Below are positions 17,249 through 26,325 of a DNA stretch of 64,000 nucleotides, piece after piece (the first letter of the stretch is position 1; every line of letters starts with the position of its first letter). Under the pieces are notes generated by a model. It was not told the origin of the DNA. It did not search any database and was given only the letters and a program-made list of their open reading frames with translations. The stretch comes from Haloechinothrix alba (lineage in GTDB: Bacteria > Actinomycetota > Actinomycetes > Mycobacteriales > Pseudonocardiaceae), in the NCBI RefSeq assembly GCF_900188115.1, contig NZ_FZNW01000014.1, forward strand, positions 94,211 through 158,210, read 5' to 3'. Both the position numbers and the translations under genes were made by a program.

Positions 17249-18322
17249 GTGACCACCCCGCCGAACAAGGCAACGTATGCAGCAGCAGGCGTCGACATCC
17301 AGGCCGGTGACGACGCCGTAGAACTGATCAAGGCACATGCCGCCCGAGCCACGCGACCGGAGGTGCACGGCGGTGTCGGCGGTTTCGCAGGCCTGTTCTC
17401 CCTCAAGCTCGACCGGTGGACCGAGCCGGTGCTTGCCTCGTCCACGGACGGGGTGGGTACCAAGATCATGGTCGCGAAGGCGATGGACAAACACGACACC
17501 ATCGGCATCGACCTCGTCGCGATGGTCGCCGACGACCTCGTCGTCACGGGCGCCGAGCCGCTGTTCCTGCAGGACTACATCGCGGTCGGCAAGGTGGTAC
17601 CGGCCAGGGTGGCCGACATCGTCGCCGGCATCTCCGAGGGATGCGTGCAGGCGGGGTGCGCCTTGCTCGGCGGGGAGACGGCCGAGCATCCCGGGATGAT
17701 GGCCGAGGACGAGTACGACATCTCGGCCACCGGCGTCGGCGTCGTGGAGGCAGCGGACGTCCTCGGACCCGAGCGGGTGCGTCCCGGAGACGTCGCCATC
17801 GGGCTCGGCTCGTCCGGCCTGCACTCGAACGGGTACTCGCTGGCACGCAAGGTGCTGCTGGAGGACGCCCGCATGCCGCTGGACGGTCATGTCGAGGAGC
17901 TCGGCCGTACGCTGGGCGAGGAGCTGCTCGAGCCGACCAAGGTGTACGCGCGGGAGTGCCTTTCGCTGATCGCGGAGACGAACGTGCGCACGTTCGCGCA
18001 CGTCACCGGCGGTGGCCTGGCCGCCAACCTGGCAAGGGTCATGCCGAAGGGCCTGGTCGCCATCCTGGAGAGGGACAGCTGGACCCCGCAGCCGGTCTTC
18101 GGGATGATCGCGCAGCGTGGCCGCATCGAGCCCGACGAGATGGAGCGCACCTTCAACATGGGGGTGGGGATGGTCGCGGTGATCGCCGCCGAGGACGTCG
18201 ACCGCGCCCTCGCCGTGCTCACCGCGCGGCACATCCCGGCGTGGGTGCTCGGCGACATCCGCCCCACCGAGGAGTCCGACAGCGACCGCGCGGTTCTCCG
18301 CGGCGACCACCCCCGCTTCTGA
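17249..18322 (+). CDS. purM: Phosphoribosylformylglycinamidine cyclo-ligase PurM (AIR synthetase)
   Basis: This 357-residue ATP-dependent cyclase converts FGAM to aminoimidazole ribotide, step five of purine synthesis. The N-terminal segment TYAAAGVDIQAGDDAVELIK, STDGVGTKI, GIDLVAMVADDLVVTGAEPLF and the GGETAEHPGMM loop are diagnostic. The length is normal. It is co-transcribed with purF (26-base gap), and a hairpin terminator follows at 18335. Together with purSQL upstream it supplies consecutive pathway steps, although purN, purH and others are not in the window. Confidence 0.97.
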   Translation: MTTPPNKATYAAAGVDIQAGDDAVELIKAHAARATRPEVHGGVGGFAGLFSLKLDRWTEPVLASSTDGVGTKIMVAKAMDKHDTIGIDLVAMVADDLVVTGAEPLFLQDYIAVGKVVPARVADIVAGISEGCVQAGCALLGGETAEHPGMMAEDEYDISATGVGVVEAADVLGPERVRPGDVAIGLGSSGLHSNGYSLARKVLLEDARMPLDGHVEELGRTLGEELLEPTKVYARECLSLIAETNVRTFAHVTGGGLAANLARVMPKGLVAILERDSWTPQPVFGMIAQRGRIEPDEMERTFNMGVGMVAVIAAEDVDRALAVLTARHIPAWVLGDIRPTEESDSDRAVLRGDHPRF

Positions 18323-18334
18323 CCCGCCAGGGTG

Positions 18335-18365
18335 GGAGCCGAATGTCACGTTCGGCTCCTTCTAT
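18335..18365 (+). terminator. Intrinsic terminator after purF-purM
   Basis: A perfect 9-bp stem GGAGCCGAA/TTCGGCTCC (18335-18343 with 18351-18359) has a 7-base loop and is followed by TTCTAT. It lies 12 bases after the purM stop codon. Confidence 0.75.
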
Positions 18366-18479
18366 GGAACGGAGGTCACCTTCGGCTCGCACATCGGTGG
18401 CGGATTTCTCGACATCACACGTGTTCCGGGGCTAACCTACTATCAGTATGTTACTGATGGTTAGCCCGATGAGTCCCTG

Positions 18480-19340
18480 ATGAGCGGAGCGCCGATGCCG
18501 AGTACGCAACTGGACTTCTCGGAGCGTGATCTCGAGCGGTTTCGCGAGGTGCAGCAGCTGGCGTACCGGTGTGCTGAGGAGACCGCCGCCTGGCTCGAGC
18601 CCGGTGTCACCGAGCGGCAGGCCGCCGCGGAACTGCGCCGCAGGCTGGTCGCAGGCGGCGTCGAGGACTTCTTCCATGTCCCGTTCGCGTGGTTCGGCGA
18701 CCGCACCGCGTTCCGCGGCTTCCGGGTGCCGTTCCAGTTCTTTCCCAGCAACAGGGTGCTGCGCGAGGGTATGGCGTTCGTCCTCGACTGTGCGCCCATC
18801 ATCGACGGCTACACCGCCGACATCGGCTACGGGGGCAGGGTCGGCGAGAACCGGATCTGGGACCGGCTCTGCGCCGACCTGCGTGAGTACCGCGAGCTCA
18901 TCCTGCGGCTGGTGCGGGAGGGTCACGCGCTCGACGAGATCTACAAGCAGGTCGACGCCCTGATCGCACGGCACGGTTTCGACAACCGTCACCAGGTCTA
19001 CCCGGGCCGGGTGATCGGCCATCAGGTCACCCGGCAGCACGCCATCGGCCCGAAGGGCGTCACCCTGTTCGGTTTCGGTATCCGGACGCTGCAGACGCTC
19101 GGACGCGAGCTGATCTCCGAGCGGCTGCACGGCCGGTCGCCGCTGTGGGCGGACAAGCACGCCTCGGCACACGCACCCACGCCAGGGCTGTGGGCGGTCG
19201 AGCCGCACATCGGCTTCCGGGATGTCGGGATCAAGTACGAGGAGTTGCTCGTGGTCACGGGAGACCCCGGCAACCCGGCCTACTGGCTCGACGACGATCT
19301 GCCGCACGTGCGGCGCTGGCAGGCGATGGAGGTCGCATGA
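18480..19340 (+). CDS. M24 family metallopeptidase (Xaa-Pro aminopeptidase-like)
   Basis: This 286-residue protein has the pita-bread fold of family M24 (methionine aminopeptidase, prolidase, creatinase). All five metal ligands appear in order: Asp in FVLDCAPI, Asp in TADIGYG, His in VIGHQVT, Glu in WAVEPHIG and Glu in IKYEELLVV. There is no creatinase N-domain, so it is a single-domain form. The ATG overlaps no upstream gene. The stop overlaps the start of the EphD-like gene (ATGA), so both are one operon. The substrate is unknown, and some M24 proteins are not peptidases at all. Confidence 0.85.
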   Translation: MSGAPMPSTQLDFSERDLERFREVQQLAYRCAEETAAWLEPGVTERQAAAELRRRLVAGGVEDFFHVPFAWFGDRTAFRGFRVPFQFFPSNRVLREGMAFVLDCAPIIDGYTADIGYGGRVGENRIWDRLCADLREYRELILRLVREGHALDEIYKQVDALIARHGFDNRHQVYPGRVIGHQVTRQHAIGPKGVTLFGFGIRTLQTLGRELISERLHGRSPLWADKHASAHAPTPGLWAVEPHIGFRDVGIKYEELLVVTGDPGNPAYWLDDDLPHVRRWQAMEVA

Positions 19341-21109
19341 GTACAGCGGAACCGGGCCGTACGGAGGTGAGCTGGATCGTCGAGTCGGCCGGCGCCCGGC
19401 TCGCGGTGTACGAGCACGGCGACCCCGGCAACGAGACGGTGCTGCTCGTGCACGGCTACCCGGACACGCACTCGGTGTGGGACGGGGTGGCGGCGCTGCT
19501 CGCGGAGTCGTTCCACGTGGTCACCTACGACGTGCGCGGAGCGGGGCGGTCCTCTGCGCCGCGCGCGAGTCGCGACTACCGGCTGGACCTGCTTGCCGCC
19601 GACCTGTTCGCGGTGGCCGACGCGGTGTGCCCTGACGAGCCGGTGCATGTCGTCGCGCACGACTGGGGGTCGATCCAGTCCTGGGAGGCGGTCACCGATC
19701 CCGGTGCCGAACGGCGCATCGCCTCGTTCACCTCGATCTCCGGTCCGTGCCTCGACCACGTGGGTCACCAGGTGCGGCAGCGGCTGTCCCGTCCGACCCC
19801 GCGGAACCTGGGCAAGCTGGTGAGCCAGCTACTCCACTCCTGGTACATCCTGCTCTTCCAGCTACCGCTGCTGGCACCTGCCGTGTGGCGGCTGTGGCTG
19901 GCGCGCCGCTGGGCAAGCGTGCTGGAGAGAGTGGAGGGAGTTCCGCCGACGGCCGGGCATCCGGCACCGACGCTGCGCTCGGACGCGGTTCGCGGCATCG
20001 CGCTGTACCGGGCGAACATGCTGGGTCGGGTCGGACGCGGTCCACGGGAGCGCTCGACCGGGATTCCCGTGCAGCTCATCCAGCCGTCCGGGGATCACTA
20101 CGTCACCGAGGCGCTCACGGAAGGTGTCGAGCGCTGGGCACCCCGGCTGTGGCGGCGCACGGTGCAGGCCGGGCACTGGGTCCCGCTGACGCATCCCGAG
20201 GCGGTCGCACGGATGGCCACCGAGTTCATCAGGCACATCGGCGGCGAGCCCGCATCCCGGACGGTGCGGCGCGCCCGGGTCGGGGTACGCCGGGCACCGT
20301 TCGCCGACCATCTCGTCGTGGTGACCGGAGCGGGTAGCGGCATCGGCAGGGAAACCGCGCTGACCTTCGCGGAGGCCGGTGCCGAGGTCGTCGCCTCCGA
20401 CATCGACAAGGGAGCGGCGCGGCGCACGGCCGAGCTGGTCGAGGTGCTCGGTTCCCGCGGCTACGGATACGGCCTCGACGTGACGGACGAGAGCGCGGTG
20501 CGGGACTTCGCGGGCGAGGTAGCAGCGCGGCACGGCGTTCCCGACATCGTGGTGAACAACGCCGGTATCGGGCACGGCGGCCCGTTCATGGCGACCACCA
20601 CGAAGGACTGGCACCGCGTGCTCGACGTGAACCTGTGGGGTGTGATCCACGGCTGCCGGGCGTTCGGGGAACGGATGGTCGAGCGTGCCGAGGGCGGCTA
20701 CATCGTCAACGTCGCATCGATGGCCGCCTACCTGCCGACACGGGACCTGCCCGCCTACGCGACCAGCAAGGCAGCCGTGTACATGCTGTCCGACTGCCTG
20801 CGCGCCGAACTGGACGGGCACGCCATCGGGGTGTCCACCATCTGCCCAGGCGTGGTCAGCACCAACATCACCCGTACAGCCACGTTCGCCGGAGTCGGCG
20901 AGGCGGAGCAGGGGCGCAAGCGCGACCGTGCCACCGGCCTGTACGCGCGGCGGAACTACACACCGCGGCGGGTCGCCGCCGAGATCGTGCGCGCTGTGCA
21001 GCGCGGCAAGCCGATCGTGCCGGTTACCCCGGAGGCGAAGGTGACGTACCTGCTGTCACGGGTCTCGCCCGCGACGCTGCGCGCCGCAGCCAAGCTCGAG
21101 GTCTCGTAG
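19337..21109 (+). CDS. ephD: EphD-like alpha/beta hydrolase - short-chain dehydrogenase fusion
   Basis: This two-domain protein has 590 residues, close to mycobacterial EphD. Residues 1-300 are an epoxide-hydrolase-type alpha/beta hydrolase: oxyanion motif HGYPD, nucleophile Asp in HVVAHDWGS, acid Asp in PSGDHYV and catalytic His in QAGHWVP. Residues 325-590 are a classical SDR: TGAGSGIG for NAD(P), NNAGIG, catalytic Ser in VASMAAY and YATSK for the Tyr-Lys pair. In mycobacteria EphD acts on mycolic-acid epoxides. Pseudonocardiales lack mycolates, so another lipid substrate is likely here. The ATG overlaps the M24 gene stop. Confidence 0.88.
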   Translation: MSTAEPGRTEVSWIVESAGARLAVYEHGDPGNETVLLVHGYPDTHSVWDGVAALLAESFHVVTYDVRGAGRSSAPRASRDYRLDLLAADLFAVADAVCPDEPVHVVAHDWGSIQSWEAVTDPGAERRIASFTSISGPCLDHVGHQVRQRLSRPTPRNLGKLVSQLLHSWYILLFQLPLLAPAVWRLWLARRWASVLERVEGVPPTAGHPAPTLRSDAVRGIALYRANMLGRVGRGPRERSTGIPVQLIQPSGDHYVTEALTEGVERWAPRLWRRTVQAGHWVPLTHPEAVARMATEFIRHIGGEPASRTVRRARVGVRRAPFADHLVVVTGAGSGIGRETALTFAEAGAEVVASDIDKGAARRTAELVEVLGSRGYGYGLDVTDESAVRDFAGEVAARHGVPDIVVNNAGIGHGGPFMATTTKDWHRVLDVNLWGVIHGCRAFGERMVERAEGGYIVNVASMAAYLPTRDLPAYATSKAAVYMLSDCLRAELDGHAIGVSTICPGVVSTNITRTATFAGVGEAEQGRKRDRATGLYARRNYTPRRVAAEIVRAVQRGKPIVPVTPEAKVTYLLSRVSPATLRAAAKLEVS

Positions 21110-21153
21110 CCGGACGACAGCACCGGAAGCCACGAAGCGGCAGCCGCCGCCTG

Positions 21154-21192
21154 CGTGGGACCCGCGCGGGAGACGGCCGCGCGGGTCCCACG
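21154..21192. terminator. Bidirectional terminator between ephD-like and trpB-like genes
   Basis: A perfect 16-bp stem (21154-21169 with 21177-21192) around a 7-base loop sits between two convergent genes. There is no long U-tract on either side, as is common in actinomycetes. Confidence 0.8.
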
Positions 21193-21206
21193 TGAGCGGA
21201 ACCGGG

Positions 21207-22568
21207 TCAGCCGCCGGCAGGGAGCCCGGCCAGCGACCGTTCGAGGTCGGACTCGGACAGCTCGTTGTCGGTCATCGCGCCGGACAGGTACGCACCGTAG
21301 GCAGGCAGGTCCAGGTGCGCGTGCCCGCACAACGCGGTGAGAATGGCCTTGGACTCGCCGGTCTCCTTGCAGCGCAGGGCTTCCTGGACGGACGCGGCGA
21401 GTGCGTGTGTGGGTTCCGGAGCGGGGATGACCCCCTCGGTTCTGGCGAACTGCACGCCCGCCGCGAAGCACTCCTGCTGGCCGATCGCTTGCGCGCCGAT
21501 CAGCCCGAGCTCGTAGATGTGCGAGAGCAGGGGGGCCATGCCGTGGTAGCGCAGGCCACCGGCGTGGATCGGGTCCGGGATGAACTCGTGACCGAGGGTG
21601 TGCATCTTGAGCAACGGCGTGAGCCCCGCCGTGTCGCCGAAGTCATAGGCGTACCTTCCCCTGGTCAACGTCGGGCAGGCCGCGGGCTCGACGGCACGGA
21701 TGTCGACACCGGACCGCCCGGCGAGCTTCTCGCGCAGGAACGGGAACGCCAGCCCGCCGAAGTTGGAGCCGCCGCCGGTGCAGCCGATGAGCACATCAGG
21801 GGTGTCCTCGGCGAGCTCGAACTGCCGCAGCGCCTCCTCGCCGATCACCGTCTGGTGCATCAGTACATGGTTGAGCACGCTGCCGAGCGCGTAGCGGGCG
21901 CCCTGGTCGGCGGCTGCCATCTCCACCGCCTCGCTGATCGCGATCCCGAGACTGCCCGTGGAGTCGGGATGCTCAGCGAGCACGGCACGCCCCGCCTCGG
22001 TCAGCTCGGAGGGGCTGGGGTGCAGTGTCGCGCCGTAGGTTTCCATCATCAGCTTGCGGTACGGCTTCTGGTCGTAGGACGCCCGTACCTGCCACACCTC
22101 GCAGTCCAGCCCGTATGTGGCACAGGCGAAAGCGAGCGCGCTGCCCCACTGCCCGGCGCCGGTCTCGGTGGTGAGCCGCGTGATGCCCTCTGCGGCGTTG
22201 TAGTACGCCTGCGGGACAGCCGTGTTGGGTTTGTGCGACCCGACGGGGCTGACACCCTCGTACTTGTAGTAGATCCTGGCGGGCGTGCCGAGCGCCTTCT
22301 CCAGCCTGCGGGCACGGAAGAGCGGGGAGGGGCGCCACAGCCGGTACACGTCGAGCACCGCACCCGGGATGTCGACATAGCTCTGGTCGCTGACCTCCTG
22401 GGCGATGAGCTCCTGCGGGAACAGGGGCGCCAGGTCGTCCGGCCCGGCAGGCTCACCGGTCCCCGGGTGCAACGGGGGTGGCGGAGGCTCCGGCAGATCC
22501 GGGGCGATGTTGTACCACTGGGTCGGCATGTCGCTCTCGTCCAGCAGGTACTTCGTGCGACCAGGCAT
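21207..22568 (-). CDS. TrpB-like pyridoxal-phosphate enzyme (TrpB2 type)
   Basis: This 453-residue fold-type II PLP enzyme matches the TrpB2 subgroup of tryptophan synthase beta chains rather than TrpB1. The PLP lysine lies in [11 protein letters not shown] and the phosphate-binding glycines in [12 protein letters not shown]. The longer N-terminus ([30 protein letters not shown]) is the TrpB2 signature. No trpA or other trp gene is near, so it may salvage indole or act on O-phosphoserine-like substrates. I chose the ATG at 22568, with GGAGG six bases upstream. It is divergent from the SGNH gene at 22727. Confidence 0.88.
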   Translation of the reverse strand: MPGRTKYLLDESDMPTQWYNIAPDLPEPPPPPLHPGTGEPAGPDDLAPLFPQELIAQEVSDQSYVDIPGAVLDVYRLWRPSPLFRARRLEKALGTPARIYYKYEGVSPVGSHKPNTAVPQAYYNAAEGITRLTTETGAGQWGSALAFACATYGLDCEVWQVRASYDQKPYRKLMMETYGATLHPSPSELTEAGRAVLAEHPDSTGSLGIAISEAVEMAAADQGARYALGSVLNHVLMHQTVIGEEALRQFELAEDTPDVLIGCTGGGSNFGGLAFPFLREKLAGRSGVDIRAVEPAACPTLTRGRYAYDFGDTAGLTPLLKMHTLGHEFIPDPIHAGGLRYHGMAPLLSHIYELGLIGAQAIGQQECFAAGVQFARTEGVIPAPEPTHALAASVQEALRCKETGESKAILTALCGHAHLDLPAYGAYLSGAMTDNELSESDLERSLAGLPAGG

Positions 22569-22726
22569 CGGACCTCCTCCAAACTCCGCGGTCGGGTGCG
22601 AACAATGTAGCGCGTGGGGCCGTGCCGCCCCGCGAACAGTGCCGGTTCGGTTCGCAAGGGGATGCGGCGGGCCGTTCCGTGCCGACCCCGCCCGCCCTGG
22701 CCGGTCCCACGCTACGCTGTACCTCG

Positions 22727-24037
22727 ATGAACAGGGGGGCGAACGGGACGCTGCCACCGGTCCACGAATCCTGGCTGCCGCGCCAGCACGTCCTGTACCG
22801 GCCACGGCATGCGACAAGGCAGTGGCTGGCGCTTGCCTGCGCAGCCGTGTTCTTCGCTGCCCCGGTACTGACCTACGGGCTCGGCGCCCGTGCCGCCGAG
22901 ATCGAGAACCGGGAGCTGACCGAGTTTCCGAGCCCGTCGGCCGGGTGGGGGTTCTTCACCGGTATGGCGCCGTGGGCGGTCGACCACCTGCCGTTCCGGG
23001 ACGAGGCCATCACGGTGGCCGATACGGTCAGCAGGGGGCTGTTCCGGGAACCGCCCCCGCTCGGCGACGGTTCGCAGGGCGTGCCGCTGCCCGGCGACCA
23101 GCAGCCGGAAGAGGACGCGCCCGATGAGGACGCGGCCGGGAACGAAACCGGTGGTCACGCCGCGCCCCGGGTTGTGGAAGGCACGGACGGTTGGCTCTAC
23201 CTGGGCGTCGAGATCGACAGCAGGTGCGATGCGCAGCACGATTTCGACGAGATGCGCGCGCGGTTGCACCAGCTCCGCGAGGGGGTCGAGGCGAGCGGCC
23301 GTGACTTCGCGCTCGTGGTTGCCCCGGACAAGCTCACCGTCGTGCCCGACCACCTGCCGGAACCGTACGCGGGGCGGGACTGTGTCACCGACGTGAACCA
23401 GGAGTTCTGGCGCCGGATCGAGGCCGAGGACTATCTTCTCGACCTGCGTGCGGAACTCGAACGGTGGGGGAAGGTTCTCGGCGTGCCGGTATACCCGCAC
23501 CTGGACTCGCACTGGGGCGACGAAGGTGGTGTGGCTATGGCGCGGGCGCTGGCCGAGGCCGTCGAACCGGGCATCAGCAGGCAATGGGGGATCGAGATCG
23601 ACGGGCGCTGGAGCGGCCCTGCCGACCTGCCCCCGATGATCGGCCGTAGTGGTGAGGTGGATGGTCGCAGCTACCGTCTCGAGCCGGACGGCGAGCGTGA
23701 CCGTACCCGCGACGTCGACGAGGATTTCCGCACGCCTCTCGATATCAGCTCCACTGCCCTGCCGGGAATGGTCGACCGGCCCGCGATGCTGCTCGGCGAC
23801 TCCTTCACCATCCGTGCCCTGCCCTACCTGGCGGCCTCTTTCGCGGACCTGACCGTGCTCCATCACGACAACCTGCGCGAGGACGGCGGGCAGGCCGTCG
23901 CCGACATGCTGGTGGACAAGGAGATCGTCGCCGTGCAGGTTGCCGAACGCACGCTGGTCCCGGATGATCACGCGATCGTCGATCCCGACATCATCGATAC
24001 CGTCACGAGGACGCTCGCGGCCAACCCGATCGAATGA
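22727..24037 (+). CDS. AlgX/AlgJ-like SGNH O-acetyltransferase-type surface protein
   Basis: This 436-residue protein has one N-terminal membrane anchor ([21 protein letters not shown]) and an extracellular SGNH domain like AlgX/AlgJ, which O-acetylate exopolysaccharide. The His-Asp part is in [13 protein letters not shown] (near residue 270) and the serine nucleophile in [15 protein letters not shown]. The early segment [12 protein letters not shown] and [10 protein letters not shown] is typical of the family. An acidic linker separates anchor and domain. Such proteins normally take acetyl from an MBOAT or acyltransferase-3 partner; three acyltransferase-3-type proteins lie within 11 kb. I infer surface-glycan O-acylation. 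Confidence 0.8.
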   Translation: MNRGANGTLPPVHESWLPRQHVLYRPRHATRQWLALACAAVFFAAPVLTYGLGARAAEIENRELTEFPSPSAGWGFFTGMAPWAVDHLPFRDEAITVADTVSRGLFREPPPLGDGSQGVPLPGDQQPEEDAPDEDAAGNETGGHAAPRVVEGTDGWLYLGVEIDSRCDAQHDFDEMRARLHQLREGVEASGRDFALVVAPDKLTVVPDHLPEPYAGRDCVTDVNQEFWRRIEAEDYLLDLRAELERWGKVLGVPVYPHLDSHWGDEGGVAMARALAEAVEPGISRQWGIEIDGRWSGPADLPPMIGRSGEVDGRSYRLEPDGERDRTRDVDEDFRTPLDISSTALPGMVDRPAMLLGDSFTIRALPYLAASFADLTVLHHDNLREDGGQAVADMLVDKEIVAVQVAERTLVPDDHAIVDPDIIDTVTRTLAANPIE

Positions 24038-24377
24038 GGCACGCTGTACCGGCCGCCGGCCCCGGATCCGGCGATTTTGGTCCCGTACGCTGCAGATCTC
24101 GCGCGAGCATCGGTCACGGTAGCGACTTCTACGGCGCGCAAACCCCATTCCTTGCTATTACGATACGTTGTCTTTTCTGCCGGGAGTGTCACCTGATTGG
24201 GTGGGGCAAATACGTGCATATATCCGTTCTGTTAGTGTGCGCTCGTGCTTGCGGACCCTGGGGTGTAGTGCACACTTTCACGGCTATCTGGGGATATCGC
24301 GAGGGCGCTTCAGCGAAGTGCGAAACGGGGACGTTCGTCTTCGAGGATCAGCGATGACCACGAGAGGATCAGCATCA
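24038..24377. other. Intergenic region, AT-richer leader
   Basis: These bases are clearly less GC-rich than the surrounding DNA and hold no gene I can support. A weak GCCGG/CCGGC hairpin followed by GATTTT (about 24053-24080) could end the SGNH gene. The rest probably contains the promoter of the LPVTG protein. The 10-mer GAGGATCAGC occurs in both halves of the start region of that gene. Confidence 0.4.
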
Positions 24378-25136
24378 ATGAGAAAGCGAACGATCGCGGG
24401 TGGCAGCGCGTTGGGCGCGTCGGTCGCCGTGGCGGCGCTCGTCGTAGGCGCTGCGACGGGGTCAGCTGCTGTGGGCAGGGGGACCTCGCTGGCTTTCGGC
24501 GTGCACGCGGCGCTGTCCGGCATCGATGAGCCGAGCCCGCTTGTCATGTCCACTGACGGCGAGGAGGACTCGGCGGGTGCTGGGGAGTTCTCGCTGGGCG
24601 ATGGCGGCGAGGTCCACGTCGAAGGCGTCATGGCCGGCGACGACCACGCCTCTGCCGAGGTGAGCTACGCCGAGTACGACGTCGGCGAGTCCGGCTCCAT
24701 CTCCGTGACGAACCTCGAGGTCGAGTGTGTCGGTCCGGACAGCACAGCGACGGCCGACAGCTTGACGATCAATGGCGAGGACGTCGCCCTTCCCGCCCCG
24801 GGTGAGGTGAAGTACTTCACCGATCTGGAGCCGGAGTACGGGGTCGTCTTCCACGAGCAGGGCGAGGTCGCTGAAGGCGTCGATGCCGCCAACGGGCTGG
24901 CCGTCTACGACTCCGAGATGAACTACGTGTTCGCGATCGGCGGTGTCGCGTGCGGTGGACCTGCCGAGGAGGATGGGTCGGACGAGTCCGATGAGCCGGA
25001 GGACGTGGTCGACCCGGAGAAGCCGCTGGACCCGAACAAGCCGGATCCCGAGGACTCCGAGAAGCCTGAGAACACCGAGAAGCCGACGGCTACCCAGCCG
25101 GTCCCGACCGAGACGAAGCTGCCTGTGACGGGCTGA
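24378..25136 (+). CDS. Secreted acidic protein ending in LPVTG without a membrane anchor
   Basis: The protein has 252 residues from the ATG at 24378; an alternative in-frame ATG at 24354 also has an RBS. An N-terminal signal sequence (MRKRTIAGG, then a hydrophobic run to ATGSAAV) is followed by an acidic domain rich in Ser, Gly and Glu with a single cysteine pair (VECVG, VACGG). A Pro/Glu/Lys-rich stalk (DPEKPLDPNKPDPEDSEKP) then ends exactly in KLPVTG and a TGA. A sortase substrate would carry a hydrophobic helix and basic tail after LPXTG; none is present in any frame downstream. The function is unknown. It may be released, or the motif may be read in another way. Confidence 0.7.
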   Translation: MRKRTIAGGSALGASVAVAALVVGAATGSAAVGRGTSLAFGVHAALSGIDEPSPLVMSTDGEEDSAGAGEFSLGDGGEVHVEGVMAGDDHASAEVSYAEYDVGESGSISVTNLEVECVGPDSTATADSLTINGEDVALPAPGEVKYFTDLEPEYGVVFHEQGEVAEGVDAANGLAVYDSEMNYVFAIGGVACGGPAEEDGSDESDEPEDVVDPEKPLDPNKPDPEDSEKPENTEKPTATQPVPTETKLPVTG

Positions 25137-25151
25137 CGACTCGGCACGTTC

Positions 25152-25197
25152 ACGACTCGGGCCTGGCCGATGGATATGGCGGCCGGGCCCGAGTCGT
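25152..25197. terminator. Bidirectional terminator
   Basis: A 12-bp perfect stem ACGACTCGGGCC/GGCCCGAGTCGT (25152-25163 with 25186-25197) has inner GGCC pairing. It stands between the convergent LPVTG gene and the acyltransferase gene. Confidence 0.75.
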
Positions 25198-25224
25198 GTC
25201 GCCGGCCGTGCCGGGACCAGCCGG

Positions 25225-26325
25225 TCAGCCGGGACCGGAACCGGCTCCTGCCCTGTCGGGCGCGCGCGGCTTCTCCCGTGCGCGCACCCACCGGTCGACG
25301 GGCACCTCGAACCACCTGTGCGCCGCTTCGACGACTGCCACGAGCACGACCAACGCGATGACAAGCGCGGCTTCGGTGCCGATCACGGGAACCAGCTGGT
25401 CGAGCACCGGGTACAGGCACAGCGGGTGGAGCAGGTAGATCGCGTAGGTGCGCCGTGCCCAGCCCTTGATCACAGGTGAGGTGCTGAGCCGGTCGCGGAC
25501 TCCGAGCACGAGCACGACGATCGTGATCATCAGCGCGACCAGTCTCGGGTGCGCGTCGCCGGTGTGCAGGTGTTCGCCGATTCGGTCTGCCCAGACGAAG
25601 AGCATGAAGTGCACCGCGCCGAGCGCGGTTCCCGCCCCCGGATGCACCTTGCCCTGGTGAACGAGTGCGATCAGCGCCCCGATGCACAGTATCGGCAGGT
25701 ACGCGGCGATCAGGCCGAGCCGGTGGACCGCGACGTCTTCCGAACCGGTCCCCAGGGACAACCCTGCGGTCGTGATGGCTGCTGCGATCGCGAACGGCAT
25801 CCATGGATGCGTGCGAAGCAGCGTGGCCGTGACTCCTATGTAGAGATAGAAGACCACCTGGATCAGCAGTGTCCACGCCAGACCGAGCAGCACGACCTCG
25901 GGTGTGGTGAAGAAACCGAACAGGGTCGCGGCGAGGATCAGATCGGCGAGGTTCACGCTGTCCTGCCCGCTCTCTGGAACGTACAGGCCGAGGTTGATCA
26001 AGCACCATACGGCGAACGTGGTGGCGAACAGGAGCGGTAGGATCCGGCTCGCCCTGCGGCGGAGGAACAGCGGACCGGACTCCCTGCCCGCGACATGCGT
26101 GATGACGAGTCCGCTGATCAGGAAGAACGCGGCGACTCCGACGAAGGACAGCCGAGGGTTGAGGTTCAGCGGTGCGGTGACGTACCGGTCCACCCCTGTC
26201 GAGAGCCACCAGTCGTGGCCCCGGGTGGCGAACCAGTTCGCGGAATGCGTGTAGACCACCACGAGGGACGCGAGGACACGCAGCAGGTCCAGACCGTACA
26301 TACGGCCGCGATCGGCACCGTTCAT
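25225..26325 (-). CDS. Acyltransferase-3 family membrane protein
   Basis: This 366-residue integral membrane protein belongs to the acyltransferase-3 (OafA/NodX) family, about ten membrane helices. The hallmark Arg and His of the first helix are present in LDLLRVLASLVVVYTHS. RRASRILPLL and AYLPILCIGALIAL are further family blocks, and AIYLLHPLCLYPVL is the C-terminal signature. It probably moves acetyl or another acyl group across the membrane to a surface glycan. The ATG overlaps the stop of the upstream degenerate acyltransferase (ATGA), which suggests the two work together. Confidence 0.85.
   Translation of the reverse strand: MNGADRGRMYGLDLLRVLASLVVVYTHSANWFATRGHDWWLSTGVDRYVTAPLNLNPRLSFVGVAAFFLISGLVITHVAGRESGPLFLRRRASRILPLLFATTFAVWCLINLGLYVPESGQDSVNLADLILAATLFGFFTTPEVVLLGLAWTLLIQVVFYLYIGVTATLLRTHPWMPFAIAAAITTAGLSLGTGSEDVAVHRLGLIAAYLPILCIGALIALVHQGKVHPGAGTALGAVHFMLFVWADRIGEHLHTGDAHPRLVALMITIVVLVLGVRDRLSTSPVIKGWARRTYAIYLLHPLCLYPVLDQLVPVIGTEAALVIALVVLVAVVEAAHRWFEVPVDRWVRAREKPRAPDRAGAGSGPG

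Noticed and set aside
25137..25300. Frameshifted membrane anchor for the LPVTG protein
   Set aside because: The other two frames after the stop encode no hydrophobic helix, and a terminator hairpin follows at once.
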